In this document: piece by piece, positions 11,259 through 23,025 of the stretch
How positions within the stretch are numbered: the stretch's first letter is position 1
Layout of the letters: each line of letters begins with the position of its first letter
DNA from: Pascua guehoae
Taxonomy: Eukaryota; Basidiomycota; Tremellomycetes; Trichosporonales; Trichosporonaceae
Assembly: GCA_001600415.1 (NCBI GenBank)
Contig: BCJX01000019.1
Location: forward strand, 181,546 to 245,545
Length of the DNA: 64,000 nt
Direction: 5' to 3'
The notes under the pieces: generated by a model
The model's database searches: none
Told to the model about the DNA's origin: nothing
Seen by the model: the letters and a program-made list of their open reading frames with translations, nothing else
Program-made: the position numbers and the translations under genes

Positions 11259-13234
11259 ATGCGCGCCTCCCTCCTCATCGTGGCCGCGCTCGCCGCGCCG
11301 GCAGTTGCCAAGGATCCAAGTCGACTCGTCGCACGGCAAGAGAGCGGCGAGGGGTCCTCGGTGTCCGTCGCGGGCGAAGAAAGTGCAAGCGCCGCTAGTA
11401 CCGATGCGAGTCCGAGCACGACGACGACGGATACGGCCTCCAGTGCCGAGACGACCCAAACAAGCAGAACAAGGACGAGTGCAACGTCTACGCTCTGGAC
11501 GTCCGAGGCGGAGACCACTGCGGATGCGCGGACGTCCGAGGCGGAGAGCACTACAGAAGCTTGGACGTCCGAGGCGGAGATTACTACAAAAGCTGCGACG
11601 ACCGAGGCCCCGACCACAACATTGCCGACCACGACGAGGGCGTCCACGACAAGGGTGTCCACGACGTGGCCGACCACAACAGCGACCCAGGCCACTGTTC
11701 TGCCGACTTCTTCCCAATACGCCCCATCGCGCTCTACAACCCTGCTGAACCCGTCGACATCGGCCTTGCCGCCCCCTCCCCCCATCCCAACCTCATACGA
11801 CCCCAGCGCGAATCTGCGCCAGACTGCAACGATCCCCACCGACCTCACCACAGAGGCACAGGTGACGACGTCCTATGTCGATATCACGGCCACGGTGGAG
11901 CCGACGGGATATGTTGGCGCAAGCCAGGTCTACTTTCCGGGCTCGAATACGTACTGTGCGTAGACTGTGGCGTGTGGACGGGCGGCTGGAGTGGATGGTA
12001 GCGGGGAGCGGGAGGGGACATTCGCCCTGGTGTTCTCGTACTGGGGCGACATCGTGCTGCCAGGTGGGGAGTGAGCAATCTACACGTCAACGAGGAGTGG
12101 CGAGTGCCACAGGGGGTAAGCGAGCACAGCCAAAGGGCAATGAGTGAAGGCTAGCAGGTGGTATGGGGTAAGGTAGATACCAAGTGCTGAAGAAACATTG
12201 GTCTGGACAACGAACGTGCTGAGTGCTATTCCGAGCAGTGCGATAGCGGCGCCCGTGACTCGCTCCCACTCGGTTCTTGTCCCCATGTTCCTTCACCTCG
12301 GTGTGCTTCCATCCCTTGCGCCCTTGCCCTCGCCCCCGATCGTCGCTTCCCTTCCCCCCTTCCCCACCTTCCACCCCCCCACCCCGAGTGATGCGAACAA
12401 CAGCCCCGAACCCAAATTAACACCACAGGGACCTACGGCGCCGTCTCCTTTGTCCAGTGGAGCCCTGCCCTCCCCGATTCCATCGACATCCAGCTCATAA
12501 ACGACGACCTCTCGCTCCTGGCGTACCCGTACACGCTTAGCGCGGGTGTGGGTCCCGGGACGACCGAGATGGCAGTGACTGCCCCCCGACCGTGAGTGGG
12601 GGTGGCAGCTGCAGCAGATGACGACCGGGGGAAGCTGTTGTCGAGTGGCGGATGTGGATGTCGATGGATCGTGCTGACGGACAGGGTCGAGCCAGGACCG
12701 GGGTACTATGTTGTGCTCGCTGATTCTGCGAACGGGACGTGTGAGTACAACCGATGAGAGGGAAGGGGTAGGTACTGGCCGCCGTTGTGCGGTCTGGTAT
12801 CCATCAGTCGTCTCACCTCGGGATCGACGTGTGAGCGAGGACAACACGGTGCACTGCCTTTCCCTCTCGCCATCTCGCTCATGATTGCGTCATGTGCTTT
12901 GGTGGGCGTGGTTGTGCGCCTTCCATTGTGGTGCACCTGCACGTCCCGACTCGGCTCCTCATCTCCGCTCCACCCATCGCACGTCATGCTTCCCTTCTTC
13001 GCGCCCATCGCTGCCCCTTTGCACGTGCCGATCCACCGCTCACACGCAGTATTGTCCGTCTCGTCGGAATTTGAGATCAAGCCAAAGGGCACGAGCCCCA
13101 TCTACCCTGCCGCATACGGTGCGCAGATCAGCGCACTGGTACCGTCCGACGCGGGCCGGCGGGTGAGCGCGTGGCGCGCGTGGGCCGCGGCGGCCGGTGC
13201 GTTGATTGGCGCAGTGGTCGTCCTTGCGGGTTGA
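11259..13234 (+). CDS. Secreted GPI-anchored Ser/Thr-rich protein with Kre9/Knh1-like C-terminal domain
   Basis: Exons 11259-11955, 12429-12591, 12685-12740 and 13050-13234 give 366 residues. Residues 1-17 form a signal peptide (MRASLLIVAALAAPAVA). Residues 25-200 are a Ser/Thr/Ala/Glu mucin-like stretch with repeats of TSEAE(T/S)T, which would be heavily O-mannosylated. Then comes a compact domain (VYFPGSNTYWTYGAVSFVQW, IDIQLINDD, YYVVLADSANGT, SEFEIKP) of the kind found in the Kre9/Knh1-like family, linked to beta-1,6-glucan or wall assembly. The end (AWAAAAGALIGAVVVLAG) is a hydrophobic GPI-attachment tail. The first intron is 473 nt. A shorter relative of the same domain lies next door at 14687-15829, so the pair may come from an old duplication. 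Domain assignment rests on motif pattern. Confidence 0.75.
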
Positions 13235-14686
13235 AGAGGGTTGCGAGTGTGAGAGCGTCAGAGGTGGATGAGATGACGCACGGCGTGGGAGCTTCCTCGA
13301 CAAGCACACACGAGGGACTGGCGGGGCGGAGTGACGATGAGAGACACATTGGCGTCACGAACAGGGAGGCGGCCGTCGCCTAGCAGGCCAACAGCCAGCA
13401 GTCCTCGCTTGCCGCTGGGTGCTGCCACATGCCACAGCGGCCACCACCGCCCTCATGCTGGACATTGAACAAACGGACACTTGGACCACCACCACTAGAC
13501 TGTACAATAGTCGACACTGCATGGCTCCACTCGTGGACTCTTCGTATAATGAGTAATGAACTCTTGCACACGATCGATCCTGTATGCCTGCAACGAGATG
13601 GCACGCATGGCACGCATGGCACGCATGGCACGCACGGCTGTCTTAGAGACAAGAATACCACAAGACAACCATCCCACTGTCGTGTTGCCTACCAGCCACC
13701 GCCACCGCAAAAGGCAAGTTTAACCTTGCTTGTATGCTCGGCTCATTTCATTTGGAGGACAGCCGTGTAGAGTTTGAAATGAATGCATTGCTGCATGTCG
13801 ACCAGCACCGTTGGATGCCTGGTGGCCCACCTTGATGTGATGCCAAGAATGTACACTCCCTCCTGTACTCCTGGGTGGGTCTCATGTCTGCTTTGTGTGA
13901 GCCTGCGCCAAATGACCTCGTATGATAGGGGTCGTTGACTGGGCGCACACTGGGCAGGGGTGCGGAAAAAGCCAGGCCGCCAGGGGGCTTGAGCGAGGAG
14001 GGAAGGAGGTGGGTACCGAGGGGGTGGCGTTTCACACCCTCATGGTAGACGCATACCACGGCAAATGCATTCGGGCCACGAGGGGCACAAGAGCAGCACC
14101 ACTCAAAACCAGGTTTTTGCCAAGGCACAGGCACCACAGGAGACGGGATGGTCCGGACGATGGCAATCAAGAAGTCCCATCCCATGTTGACAACCTAATC
14201 CCTCACCCAGCATGGCTCACTGGCTGCAACTGGCTGGCGTTGAAATTCTGGCGTCGATAGTCCATGCAATGGCGAGCTGTTCCAAAAGGTAAACCGGTCC
14301 TGGATGGCGCCCTTCTGGCACTCTGCGTTTGTGCCTGAGCAAAATGCACCCAAGTACGGCTCGTGGCGCCCGTGGCGCGTCGCTTCGTTCTGTCGGCTGC
14401 TCACTCTGTCCTCGCTCGCAATGGTCGTTTCCGCTCGGTCGCCTCGCTCTCAATCCGTCTGCCGCCGCCCCCGGATTATCCCATACAACCAGCCTGCAGC
14501 CAGCCAACCAGCCAACCAGCCCCTCGTGGGCGCCCGTTTCACTCCTTGCTCCCTCCCTCGCCTGGCCTGGCACGATACACACCCTCGTCGTCGCTCCTTT
14601 CTCCCTTTACGACCACTTCATCGCTCACACTCGTTTACACCCAGCTCACACCTCGCCACCACCTCCCCCCGAGATCCCACGCCACC
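13235..14686. other. Intergenic region with a 9-bp minisatellite
   Basis: No gene is seen in this 1.45 kb. At 13599-13640 the unit ATGGCACGC is repeated about four times. Upstream of 14687 the sequence is CT-rich (CTCGCTCTCAATCC, CCTCCCTCGCCTGG), a typical pyrimidine-rich fungal promoter and leader for the next gene. Confidence 0.5.
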
Positions 14687-15829
14687 ATGCTCGTTAGCGC
14701 TCTCGTCGCCCTCGCTGCCCCGGCCCTCGTCGCCGCCGCGGACGCCAACCCCAAGTACGGCAACCTCCAGGTCACCTACCCCAACAAGGACTTTTGGTGT
14801 ACGTCTGCATCCCCTTGCTCTCGCTCGTTTCTTCGGTAGGGGTTGGGCGTGTTTCCTTTCACTTGCTCGGAGACCTGTCCACCCTATCGTTGTTGCAAAG
14901 GCGCTAGTGCTCCTGCCAATCCTCACACTACATTACATACCCTCCCTTGTGCAGATCGCTGACATTCCCAGGGGTCAACGAAGGTTAGTCTTGTTCAACA
15001 AAGGTAGCAAGCACCCGCGCACTTGACTCACGAGCCAGGCTCCAACCGCGTCGACTGGTCCGGCGGCAACACTGGCCTCCAGTTTGGCATCTTTGTCTCC
15101 AACGACAAGCTCATGGCCGCCGGCGACCTCGCCCTCACCTCGATCAGTGCGTGCTCGAGATCCTATTGTGCTAGCTGTTTCAACTGACACTTGCAGTCGA
15201 CGTCTACGTCTACTCGTACATGATCGACGCGTACGTATCTGACCACCCGTGTCGCAACGTGTGGCCCCCCCAGACTGGCGGCGGTGTGGCCTGTTTGCAA
15301 TGTCTCGGACCCGTGCTGGCCAGCGTCTTGTGACGCTTCGAGACAAGTGGCTCGTGCTTGCCGCTGTAACAGTGTCACATTGGCCCGTCGCGCGTGTGTG
15401 CTTTTGCTAACCGAAACAGCCTCCACTTTGAGCCCGGATCGGGCTACGTTGTCAAGCTGTCCAACCCAGTACGTATCTGGGACACAAACAGGTCGCTTGG
15501 TCTGTTCGCTAACACTGCAGGTCAACGCTTCGGGTGTGTACCCTCGTTATCCCTGTGGCCCATTCTAACATGCAGACATCTACGCCCAGTCCGAGCCCTT
15601 TGAGATCAAGCCGCTCGGCGCCTCGTACGCCACCGGCTCCAACACGGGCATCAACGCCCTTCCCGCCTCGACGAGCGGCGCGTCGGGTACCGCCGGCGCG
15701 GCCGGCAGCTCGACGGCGTCCACCCCCGCCACCTCGGAGAGCGCCACGTCCAGCGCCGGCCACGTTGCCGTTGCTGGCTCGGCCATTGCCGCCGCCGTCA
15801 TGGGCGCCGTTGCCTACAACCTTGCCTAA
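14687..15829 (+). CDS. Small GPI-anchored Kre9/Knh1-like wall protein
   Basis: Seven exons: 14687-14798, 14972-14983, 15039-15146, 15197-15230, 15420-15468, 15521-15533 and 15576-15829, 193 residues. Two are micro-exons of 12 and 13 nt. Including them yields DFWWVNEGSNRVDWSGG and SNPVNASDIYAQSEPFEIKP, which fit the pattern of this family (aromatic-W-V..N.V.W near the start, S..FEIK near the end). Residues 1-18 are a signal peptide. The last 90 residues are Ser/Thr/Ala/Gly-rich and end in a hydrophobic GPI tail (AGSAIAAAVMGAVAYNLA). The protein is predicted to be anchored in the plasma membrane or wall. It has the same orientation as the larger relative at 11259-13234. Skipping the 12-nt exon also keeps frame, so its use is inferred from the protein motif. 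Confidence 0.75.
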
Positions 15830-16427
15830 GCATCACGTCTATTAGCATAGGCGATTTGGTGCCAAATGGCAGCGTTGTCGAGGGCGTGAGAGGTTACAAA
15901 TCCTAAACATACCGGAAGTTGATGCGGACATTTTTTTTTTCTTTACCAAACCTGTCGATAATGCACTACATATATTGTTGAAGCGTTGTGGACAGACCGA
16001 TGCATGAGAAGCGAGGGAAACGGACGTGGAGCTCAAGGCGTCGCATGGTGCATGGGTGGAGCATCGAAGCGAGGGTGGTAGGGTTGGATGTATGCATGTA
16101 GTGGCAGAAGGCAAAATGGGCTGTGGTGGTGGCGGGTCGGCTGCCGGTTGCAGCCAGGATGTGGGTCGGTGGGCGGGCGGCGGCGATTAGCGGAGGCAGA
16201 GTGAGTAGAGTGCAGTGCGATTCACAGCACACGGTGGATGACGATCCCTCCATCCATCCATCCCACTAACCGCACTTGCATCTCATGACAGTCATCTAAA
16301 CACCCCCTCTCTCCATCCTCTTTCCTTCTCTTGTCACCCTTCCACCATTCCTCGCGCACCTCCACGACACCCCACTCGCCCTCCGCCCCCACCTCCGCCA
16401 CCGCGCTCGACGAGGCCGACAACGGGC
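15830..16427. other. Intergenic region
   Basis: No gene is seen. The first half carries the 3' end of the wall-protein gene; an A/T-rich TTTTTTTTTC tract lies near 15930. The second half is CT-rich leader sequence for the CTLH-protein gene. Confidence 0.4.
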
Positions 16428-18444
16428 ATGGACCAGCCCAAGCAGCGAGAGGGCGCCATGACCCTCGTGAGTTGTGGTGGCGACCGACGTCGCCGTTTCC
16501 TCTTTGCTTCTTTCCCTTTGTTTCGTCGAATCCTCCCCACTGGGCTGGGACGTGTACCCTCCATGCCAGCTCCATTTACCAACCACCCTAGCTCATATCG
16601 ATCCGTGAGGGATTTAGAGGACAGGCTGCAGTAATCACAACACTGCACCTCTTCTGGGGCTGTCTTGTCCCCGTATCCCACTCTGACCGGACATCTACGC
16701 CCCTTCTTTCCCTGCCGCATGACCCTTACTGACACCCCGCCAGCATGACATTGTCGTCGACTATGTTATCAATAGCGCGTACGCGGGCACAGCGGCAGTA
16801 CTCGCCTCGGCACCGGGCCCGGCACGCCCGCCTCCTTCCTCACCAGCTGAGCGCATGGATGAGGACGAGCCAGCGGATGCAGATGCAGATGCAGACGATG
16901 AGCCGCGCAGGCTCGACGCGGCAGTCCTGACTTCGATCAACCAACGGCGAGGTGGGTACTGTACCTTTGTGTCCTTCCATTCCGATGTGCTGCCTCGACG
17001 TCTCTGCTTCGTGGGCCCGGCTTTGGGCGGACAGTGAGGATCGTCGCATGCTCACGGTACCGCCCACGCGGCGGCCTGTTGCGTGCTTGCGTCTCCCTAA
17101 TGACGCCCGATTTGCGCGCTCGTCTCTCTCCGTATTGGCGTATGCCTCACTCCAGGGCTCCCAAGTGACATGTGCCTCACCTCCACTCTTCTACCTCGCC
17201 GCAACCTGGCTAACCCACCTCAGCCATCATCGACTACATTCTGAACGGGGCAATCGTGCGCGCAGTCGATGCCCTCCACAACCACTTCCCCACTGTCCTT
17301 TCTACAGATGCGCGAGCGGGCAACGGCGAGACAAACGGCGTCAGCGGAAACGGGAGTCGCATAAGCAACGGCGCAAGCGTGGTATCAGGAGCGAGCTCTG
17401 TCCAATCCGCGTCCATGGCGGGTGGGACACCGTTAGTGGTGTCCAGCTCTGGAACGACGTCGGCATCTCATACCCCGTCGCTAGGTCAACCAAACATGCC
17501 CGACCACGCCGCACCCGTGTTTGCCCGCTCGGCCGACCCAGACCATGTCCGTCTAAACCTCCAAATACAGCAGTTTATCGAGTCGTTCCGCCAACTCTCC
17601 CCGAGTGCGCCGTCCTCGCCGTCATCGAGTATTGGCAGCCTCAACGGCAGCTCAATGAACGGCTCGGCGTCGGCCCAGCTCACTGCGGCACTCACTGCTC
17701 TCCAGGGTCTCCATACCGAGGCCAAGCGGCTCCGCCCCGACCACCGTGCCATCTACCTCCAGGAAATCAAGGATGTCGGCGCGCTCTTTGCGTACACTGA
17801 CCCAGAGAAGAGTATCCTGAGTGGATTCCTCGACCAGGCGAGGAGGGTGGCGCTGGCGCAGCAGGTCAACGCGGCTATTTTGCGTGAGTCTGAGCAGAGT
17901 GCATGGGGTCAAGGAGAGTCGTGCAAACGGAGGTAATGGGACGAGGCTGGGTGAGGAACGGGCTATGACAGGACCCGAGGGCTGGCCCGCCTCTTGGAGC
18001 GTCGCTATCGCACCTTAACCTCGACCTGTTGCCTCTGTACAGCGACCCGCTTAAGGGGCATTCAGCCCTGTACCCTATGCTAACACCCCAGGCTCGGAAG
18101 GGCGACCAGTACAGTCTCAACTGGAGCAGATTGCGCGGCGCACATCGGCCATCTACACGACACTGAACGAGCACGGGATTGACCCGCAGCCGTCGTGGAC
18201 GGGCGACGCAAAGGGTGCTGCGGTAAGTCCAGGCCGTGGGGTGGGCACGAGGCTGTAAAGCTGTGCCAAACGAGTGCGGAGAGAGACAATGGTCCAAACC
18301 TGGGACACCTACTCATCGTCATAACCTTTGTCCCCAAGGTCTCCTGCTAACCCACAGCACTGGCGCATCGCCGAGCAGCTCAAGCGCCGCCCGTTCCAGA
18401 AGGGCGGGTTCAGCCTGCACGAGTATGTCTGGGAGCTCGCGTAG
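16428..18444 (+). CDS. LisH-CTLH-CRA domain protein (GID/CTLH E3-complex or RanBPM type)
   Basis: Exons 16428-16466, 16744-16951, 17224-17883, 18092-18222 and 18358-18444 give 374 residues. After a short leader, DIVVDYVINSAYAGTAAVLA (about 15-34) looks like a LisH dimerisation motif. AIIDYILNGAIVRAVDALHN (83-102) matches the CTLH pattern. After a Gly/Ser/Asn-rich linker (about 110-165) come LNLQIQQFIESFRQL and LFAYTDPEKSILSGFLDQ.R (about 250-280), typical of the CRA region of RanBP9/10-like and Gid subunits. Such proteins are scaffold subunits of the GID/CTLH ubiquitin ligase in cytoplasm and nucleus. The SPRY domain of RanBPM is absent, so this is either a SPRY-less Gid1-like subunit or a lineage-specific relative. 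Acidic repeats (DADADADD) precede the CTLH. Confidence 0.75.
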
Positions 18445-18899
18445 ACCGCCCCTTTGGCGCCACGAGGCTGTAGTGCTGCCGCGCGTTGGCTACACTGCGC
18501 CGTGGCATATGGGGCGTGATCCCGCCCGCCTGCTGTTGTATTTCCCCCCTCTGTTTCATGCATATCTTTGATCGAGGGGGGAGGGGGGCGGGGGGGAAGG
18601 TGGAGGTGTGGTTAACGGACCAGTGAGCGGGGCTGGCCAACTGTGAATGACTGCAGCCACAAGAACAGATTTGGTTCGTGGAGAAGACCGTGCCAGGAGC
18701 TAACCTGTGGGCCTCACGTCCTCACTGATCAAACTGAGCAGGTCTTGACACTTGTGGCTGTCGTCAACAGACCTGTGGTGCTCGTGCTACTCATTAGACG
18801 TGCCCGTGTAGAACACTACAGGCAAGTGCATACGTGTACTCGGACTCTCCACAGGCAACCCAGGCGCCCAACTGCGCCGCCAAGGCCAACAAGCAACGG

Positions 18900-18981
18900 G
18901 GTTGAATCGTATAACGGTTAGTACATGAGATTCTGACGCAGTGTCGTTCTCATAATCTGGGTTCGATTCCCAGTTCGACCT
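18900..18981 (+). tRNA. tRNA-Gln(CTG) with a 10-nt intron
   Basis: Acceptor stem GGTTGAA pairs with TTCGACC and the discriminator is T, as usual for tRNA-Gln. The D stem is GTA/TAC. The anticodon stem TGAGA/TCTCA has loop TTCTGA..T with anticodon CTG at 18933-18935. A 10-nt intron, CGCAGTGTCG, occupies 18937-18946, directly after position 37. The T arm is CTGGG-TTCGATT-CCCAG. TTTTT at 18981-18985 is a pol III terminator. Confidence 0.9.
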
Positions 18982-18985
18982 TTTT
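18981..18985 (+). terminator. Pol III T-tract terminator of the tRNA-Gln gene
   Basis: Five T residues begin at the discriminator base and run past the mature 3' end. Confidence 0.7.
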
Positions 18986-19059
18986 GCAGACGAGACGGAG
19001 CGCGGCGAATGGAAAAGCGGTCGAAACCTGCCTCCAGTGGGGTCGGAGATTGGTGACGG

Positions 19060-19190
19060 TGTAATAGTACACGCTCCCAGCCGCGCCACCAGCGACATGT
19101 TCATGAAGCGAATCCGCCCAGATGCCCTCTCGACGGTATTTAGGATACCTTTTGGGTATATGGATAGCGCGGCTTGGTGGTGCTATTACA
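19060..19190 (+). mobile_element. MITE-like 131-bp element, copy 1
   Basis: The element begins TGTAATAG and ends CTATTACA, with imperfect inverted similarity continuing inward for about 25 bp (CACG.TC..AGCCGCG). A copy of exactly the same length in opposite orientation lies at 53512-53642. The interior is well conserved between the copies (ACATGTTCATGAAGCGAATC, CTCTCGACGGTATTTAGGAT). There is no coding capacity, and no clear target-site duplication is seen. It sits 78 bp past the tRNA-Gln gene. Confidence 0.75.
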
Positions 19191-22100
19191 GATGGGCAGA
19201 ACACAAGACAGAGCGGCCTTTTCAGATGCTTCGTCCTCCCTAAAGACCACAAGGAATGTCGTGGGACACTGCACCGCATACAAGGTACACAACGGCACGT
19301 ACGCATGTTGGGGACAACGCATGTCAAGACGGACCCACCGTCACTCCGACTTGTTCCTCCCACACCCACTTTTTACACCATTGGTGGCTGTTTTCAAACA
19401 ACTGCATCTCTGCGCGGACGCTGTCCCAGGCGGCCTGGCGGACGCCCTCTGCGCGCTGTGCCTTTGCGCTGAGGGGGCAGCCGTAGCGCATCTCCTTTGG
19501 CGGCTTGCCGTAGACGGCGCAGGGAGGCCTCAGAGCCTCCATTCTGCAACCATTTGGGAAATCAATCTGGGCCCAACTGTGCAGGCATGCAGAAAGCGGA
19601 GAAGGCCCGATGAACAGTGAATTTGACCTACAAACATGGCGCAGGAGACATGATGGAAAAGATGAATGTGAAAGCACGTCCCCACAGTGAAGTTCTGAGT
19701 GAAATTTTGAATTCTCACACGCACTTCATAGCAAGCCAGCGGATGCAGACGCATGCCTAAATTCCTCAGCACAAGGCTGATCCCGCATCTGCACATTGTG
19801 CTTTATTCCACGACAGCACCCACCTCGGCATGAGCAGCTGGAGAAAGCCTGGCCGCCATGAGCCGACACCTCAGACTCGACACTGGTAAGCCTGTCATCT
19901 TTGCAACATCACGCCCGTCTCCATCAACAGCAACGATTCCCCAACAAACAAGCGAGCACGACCGACACGCCGGCGCCGCGCAGACCATCGCGAGCGCAGT
20001 CGCCTCGTTATATCAGATCGGTAGATAGTTTGACTCTTACTCCTTTGTGCGAGATCAAAATGTGCGTTCGAGCCCGATACGAGGCTCTCCTGCTCGTGGG
20101 AAGTAGAGGCGTTTGAGGTCAGGCGGGCACACAGGCTGGTGCCTTGGTGTCGTAGTGTCGGTTGGCTTGTCCCCATCCTCGTCATTTAGCGTCATTTAGA
20201 GGTCCACCCGACCGCGTATCAAGATTATTGGCCGGCCCGACTCCGACCTGGGTGCCAATTGACGACAACGAAGCTCGGGAAGAGATTCGGAGGGGGATGG
20301 CGTTCTGGGGCGGAGGGGGGCGGCAGGGCGGCGGAGGAGGGCGGAAGGAGGCGCGGGTCGGCGGTTGGGCGCAAATGAGACGTGGATGGACGGGTTGGAA
20401 GCTGCACCACCCCGGTGCTCCATCATGGAACGCGATTCGAGGCAATAACTCTGCAAGTGTGGGATCGGGATGTGTGAGGCTGCCATGGGAGAGGTGCTCC
20501 GGTGTGACGGTGGCGACATGCTTGCATTCGTTACTTGGCTGGACGTGAGTGCGACCCACGCCACCGCGCCCCACAATGGCGTACCATCCAGTCCATCATT
20601 GCGTATTTGCCGCCATCGAGACGCCAGCAATGCCGCCCGACGCGGCTTAGGTGCCAGGGAGCCAGCGTTGTTCGGCTGTGACGGGGAGGGGTAGTCAACT
20701 TGTGCCGACCTCTTGACCGGTTTGGACATGAGTCACGACTCGGACTCACTTCGGGGCCGGAATTGTTGTGGGCGCAATGCAGTCTGGGAGCGATGTCAAC
20801 CAGAGTGGCCCCTCGAACAGAGTGTTTAAGATACAGAGCAAACTGGCGGAAGCCATCAACTGATATCAGCGAACACAAGTGGGGTAAAACGCCGGCATGA
20901 CTGGAGCCGGGCGTCATGACCACATGTCCAACCCCTCTGTACTCTAATTGTTGTGGGCTCAATGTCGTCTGAGAGTTATGCCAACCAGAGCGGTCCGTCG
21001 GACAGGGTACAGTATATGCACAGCAGTGTTCAAGATAGAGGACGAATTGGCGGAAGCCATCAACCGCTATCAACGAACACAAGTGGGGGGGGGGGGGGGG
21101 GATAAACGCCGGCGTTATGGGAGCCCAGCTCCATGTCCACATGTCTGCCCCCTCTGTACTCTCCATACCGGACGCACGGTGCGACGAACCATGCAGGAAG
21201 TGGGGGGTCACCTAGCCTGACGGCTCGTCCGAATGCCATGGCGGTAGGGCCTGCACGACTACTGCCTGCGTAGTCGCCCCTGCTACCACCACGGCGTGTG
21301 GTTATCAGGCAATAGGCTGACATGCGATTGTCAGGGCTTTTGCCCCAGATGTCAATAGGCCGCCTGATGCGTCTCGTTATGCCCGGGTCCGAACCTCTCT
21401 GCTGTGCGTCAACCAAACCACGTAACGATCTGGCACCCAGCTCACATATTCTGCTCGCCCCGGCACGGTTGTAGAAGCTCTTTGGTATGTCTAGTTTCCA
21501 ATCGCCCGCCGAAAGGTTGCAAGAAGCGATGGGTAAAATTGCAGAGTCGAAACAATAATCCGTGATTCAAGCTGCTGACCGCCTGATTTGCAGTGCTGCA
21601 CGCTATACACTGAATGAGGGGTTGTGCGACTCGTTGCCCTCTGTAACCTTTATGAAGGCCATGGCAGTGCCGGGTCCATTTTGTCACTCGTGGCCCACTC
21701 TCGGGCCAACGTCACCTACGCTGCACAGTCGCCTCCATCGTCTCCATTTATGCCATAACCCAGCCGCAGGGCATGCGGTCGCTGGCTGCAATTAATTAAC
21801 AACTATAAGCTCTTCCGTTCTCACCACCCTAGGCCACGAAAGTGTCGCTGGACCCAGAGAACTCGCTCGTGTAGGCCTGAGATACCTGCGATCGAGTCGA
21901 GGCTGTCCACCCGGAACCATATGATCACGGGGACGACGGACAATGCCACCATCGCTTTGCTCGGCTCGCATACCTGTGAGGAAAATGGGTACCGTTGCCA
22001 TGCTCCAAGGTTGCCAAGGTTGTCGGAAGCAGCCCACAACGCCCCGACGACAAGGGCAAGCTTGACTGTCGCAGCCCAGGTTGACCCGCAGTACGCGGAG

Positions 22101-23025
22101 TATGGCATGCGATGTGCGCTCGACAAGGCCACAGTTGACCGCCTGCCACAATTGTCGACGGAGAGTTTCGACATGGCCGTGTCTCTCATAGGACATGTGC
22201 ACGTGAGACGTTGCCGTCATCGGAGTACTTCGATCGGAGGGAGTTGGGTGCGTTGGACGTGGCATTCGACGTGGCACCCGATCGAGTCGAGTCCGGACAC
22301 GTCTTGGGGGAGTATTTCAAGTGTCGTGGAAAGGCTCCAGGTCGACCTGCATCCCTAGCCATCAAACGCGACGTCCAAAGCTGATGATACCTGACGTGGC
22401 AGTCTTAGGAAACATGGGTGGCGAGTGAGAGCCACGAGATTGTGTCACATCTTGCATCCATCGACATGCCTGCAGAAAATTGCTCCAGCTCAATGTCCCG
22501 ACACGTCAGTAGTCGTCGGGACTTAAACGTGTCGTGTGGGTGAAATCGACGCCGCAGGGAATCCAAGGCGAGAGCCCAAGGCGCGCCAATCCGTGGTCGG
22601 AGGTTCATGTGGTGGATGGGACGCGTCCTGCGCGTGCAGGGGTGAAACGATGTCAGCGTGCCAACTCATAGCCATGACGATATGACTAGGTTGCGGATCC
22701 GATGGAGTGGCCTGGGCACCGTCGTAATGAAAACCTTGTTTCGGCAGTGTCGCTTCGGGTGTCCCACAGTGGGATTCAATACGTGCGGGTTCCTGGCAAT
22801 GGCCGCTCTTGGCATCACTGTGCACCAGCTACTGCACACGCATTGTTGTTGTTCAATCTGCACACCTGCACAACCTGCACGACCTGCACCGCCCCTTGTG
22901 TTCCGGGGGTGGGGTATGGACGTTGTCGCCAACTCGTGTGCGGTGGCGGCAGGTTAACCCGCTTTCGCGATGGGACATGCATGTTCTGCAACTACCCACT
23001 CGCCGTCTTTTCTTAACTACGCACA
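19191..23025. other. Gene-poor region, 3.8 kb, with a diverged tandem duplication and a poly-G run
   Basis: No open frame here is splice-consistent or recognisable. The notable content is a tandem duplication at about 20760-21170 and a 17-G run at 21085-21101, described separately. Near 20300-20345 there is a G-rich (GGAGG/GGCGG) stretch. Confidence 0.45.
20760..21170 (+). repeat. Diverged tandem duplication, unit about 185 bp
   Basis: AATTGTTGTGGGC.CAATG begins at 20761 and again at 20947. Both units continue with CAACCAGAG.GG.CC, GGCGGAAGCCATCAAC and CGAACACAAGTGGGG, and end near ACATGTC..CCCCTCTGTACTCT. The second unit holds the poly-G expansion at 21085-21101. Confidence 0.8.

Noticed and set aside
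11228..11851. Long minus-strand open frame with Val/Ala-rich protein
   Set aside because: It is the mirror of the Ser/Thr-rich coding exon of the wall protein; repetitive GC-rich codons keep the opposite strand open.
13599..13640. Short evenly spaced repeats that might suggest a CRISPR-like array
   Set aside because: ATGGCACGC units are directly adjacent with no spacers, and the genome is eukaryotic; it is a minisatellite.
19060..19190. Peptide MFMKRIR.DALSTVFRIPFGY shared by both MITE copies as a conserved gene
   Set aside because: The conservation covers the whole 131-bp element including its inverted ends, so it reflects element identity and not protein selection.
20196..20729. 177-codon minus-strand frame, Pro/Arg/Ser-rich
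   Set aside because: The composition is that of antisense G-rich repeat DNA and it overlaps the start of the tandem duplication region.
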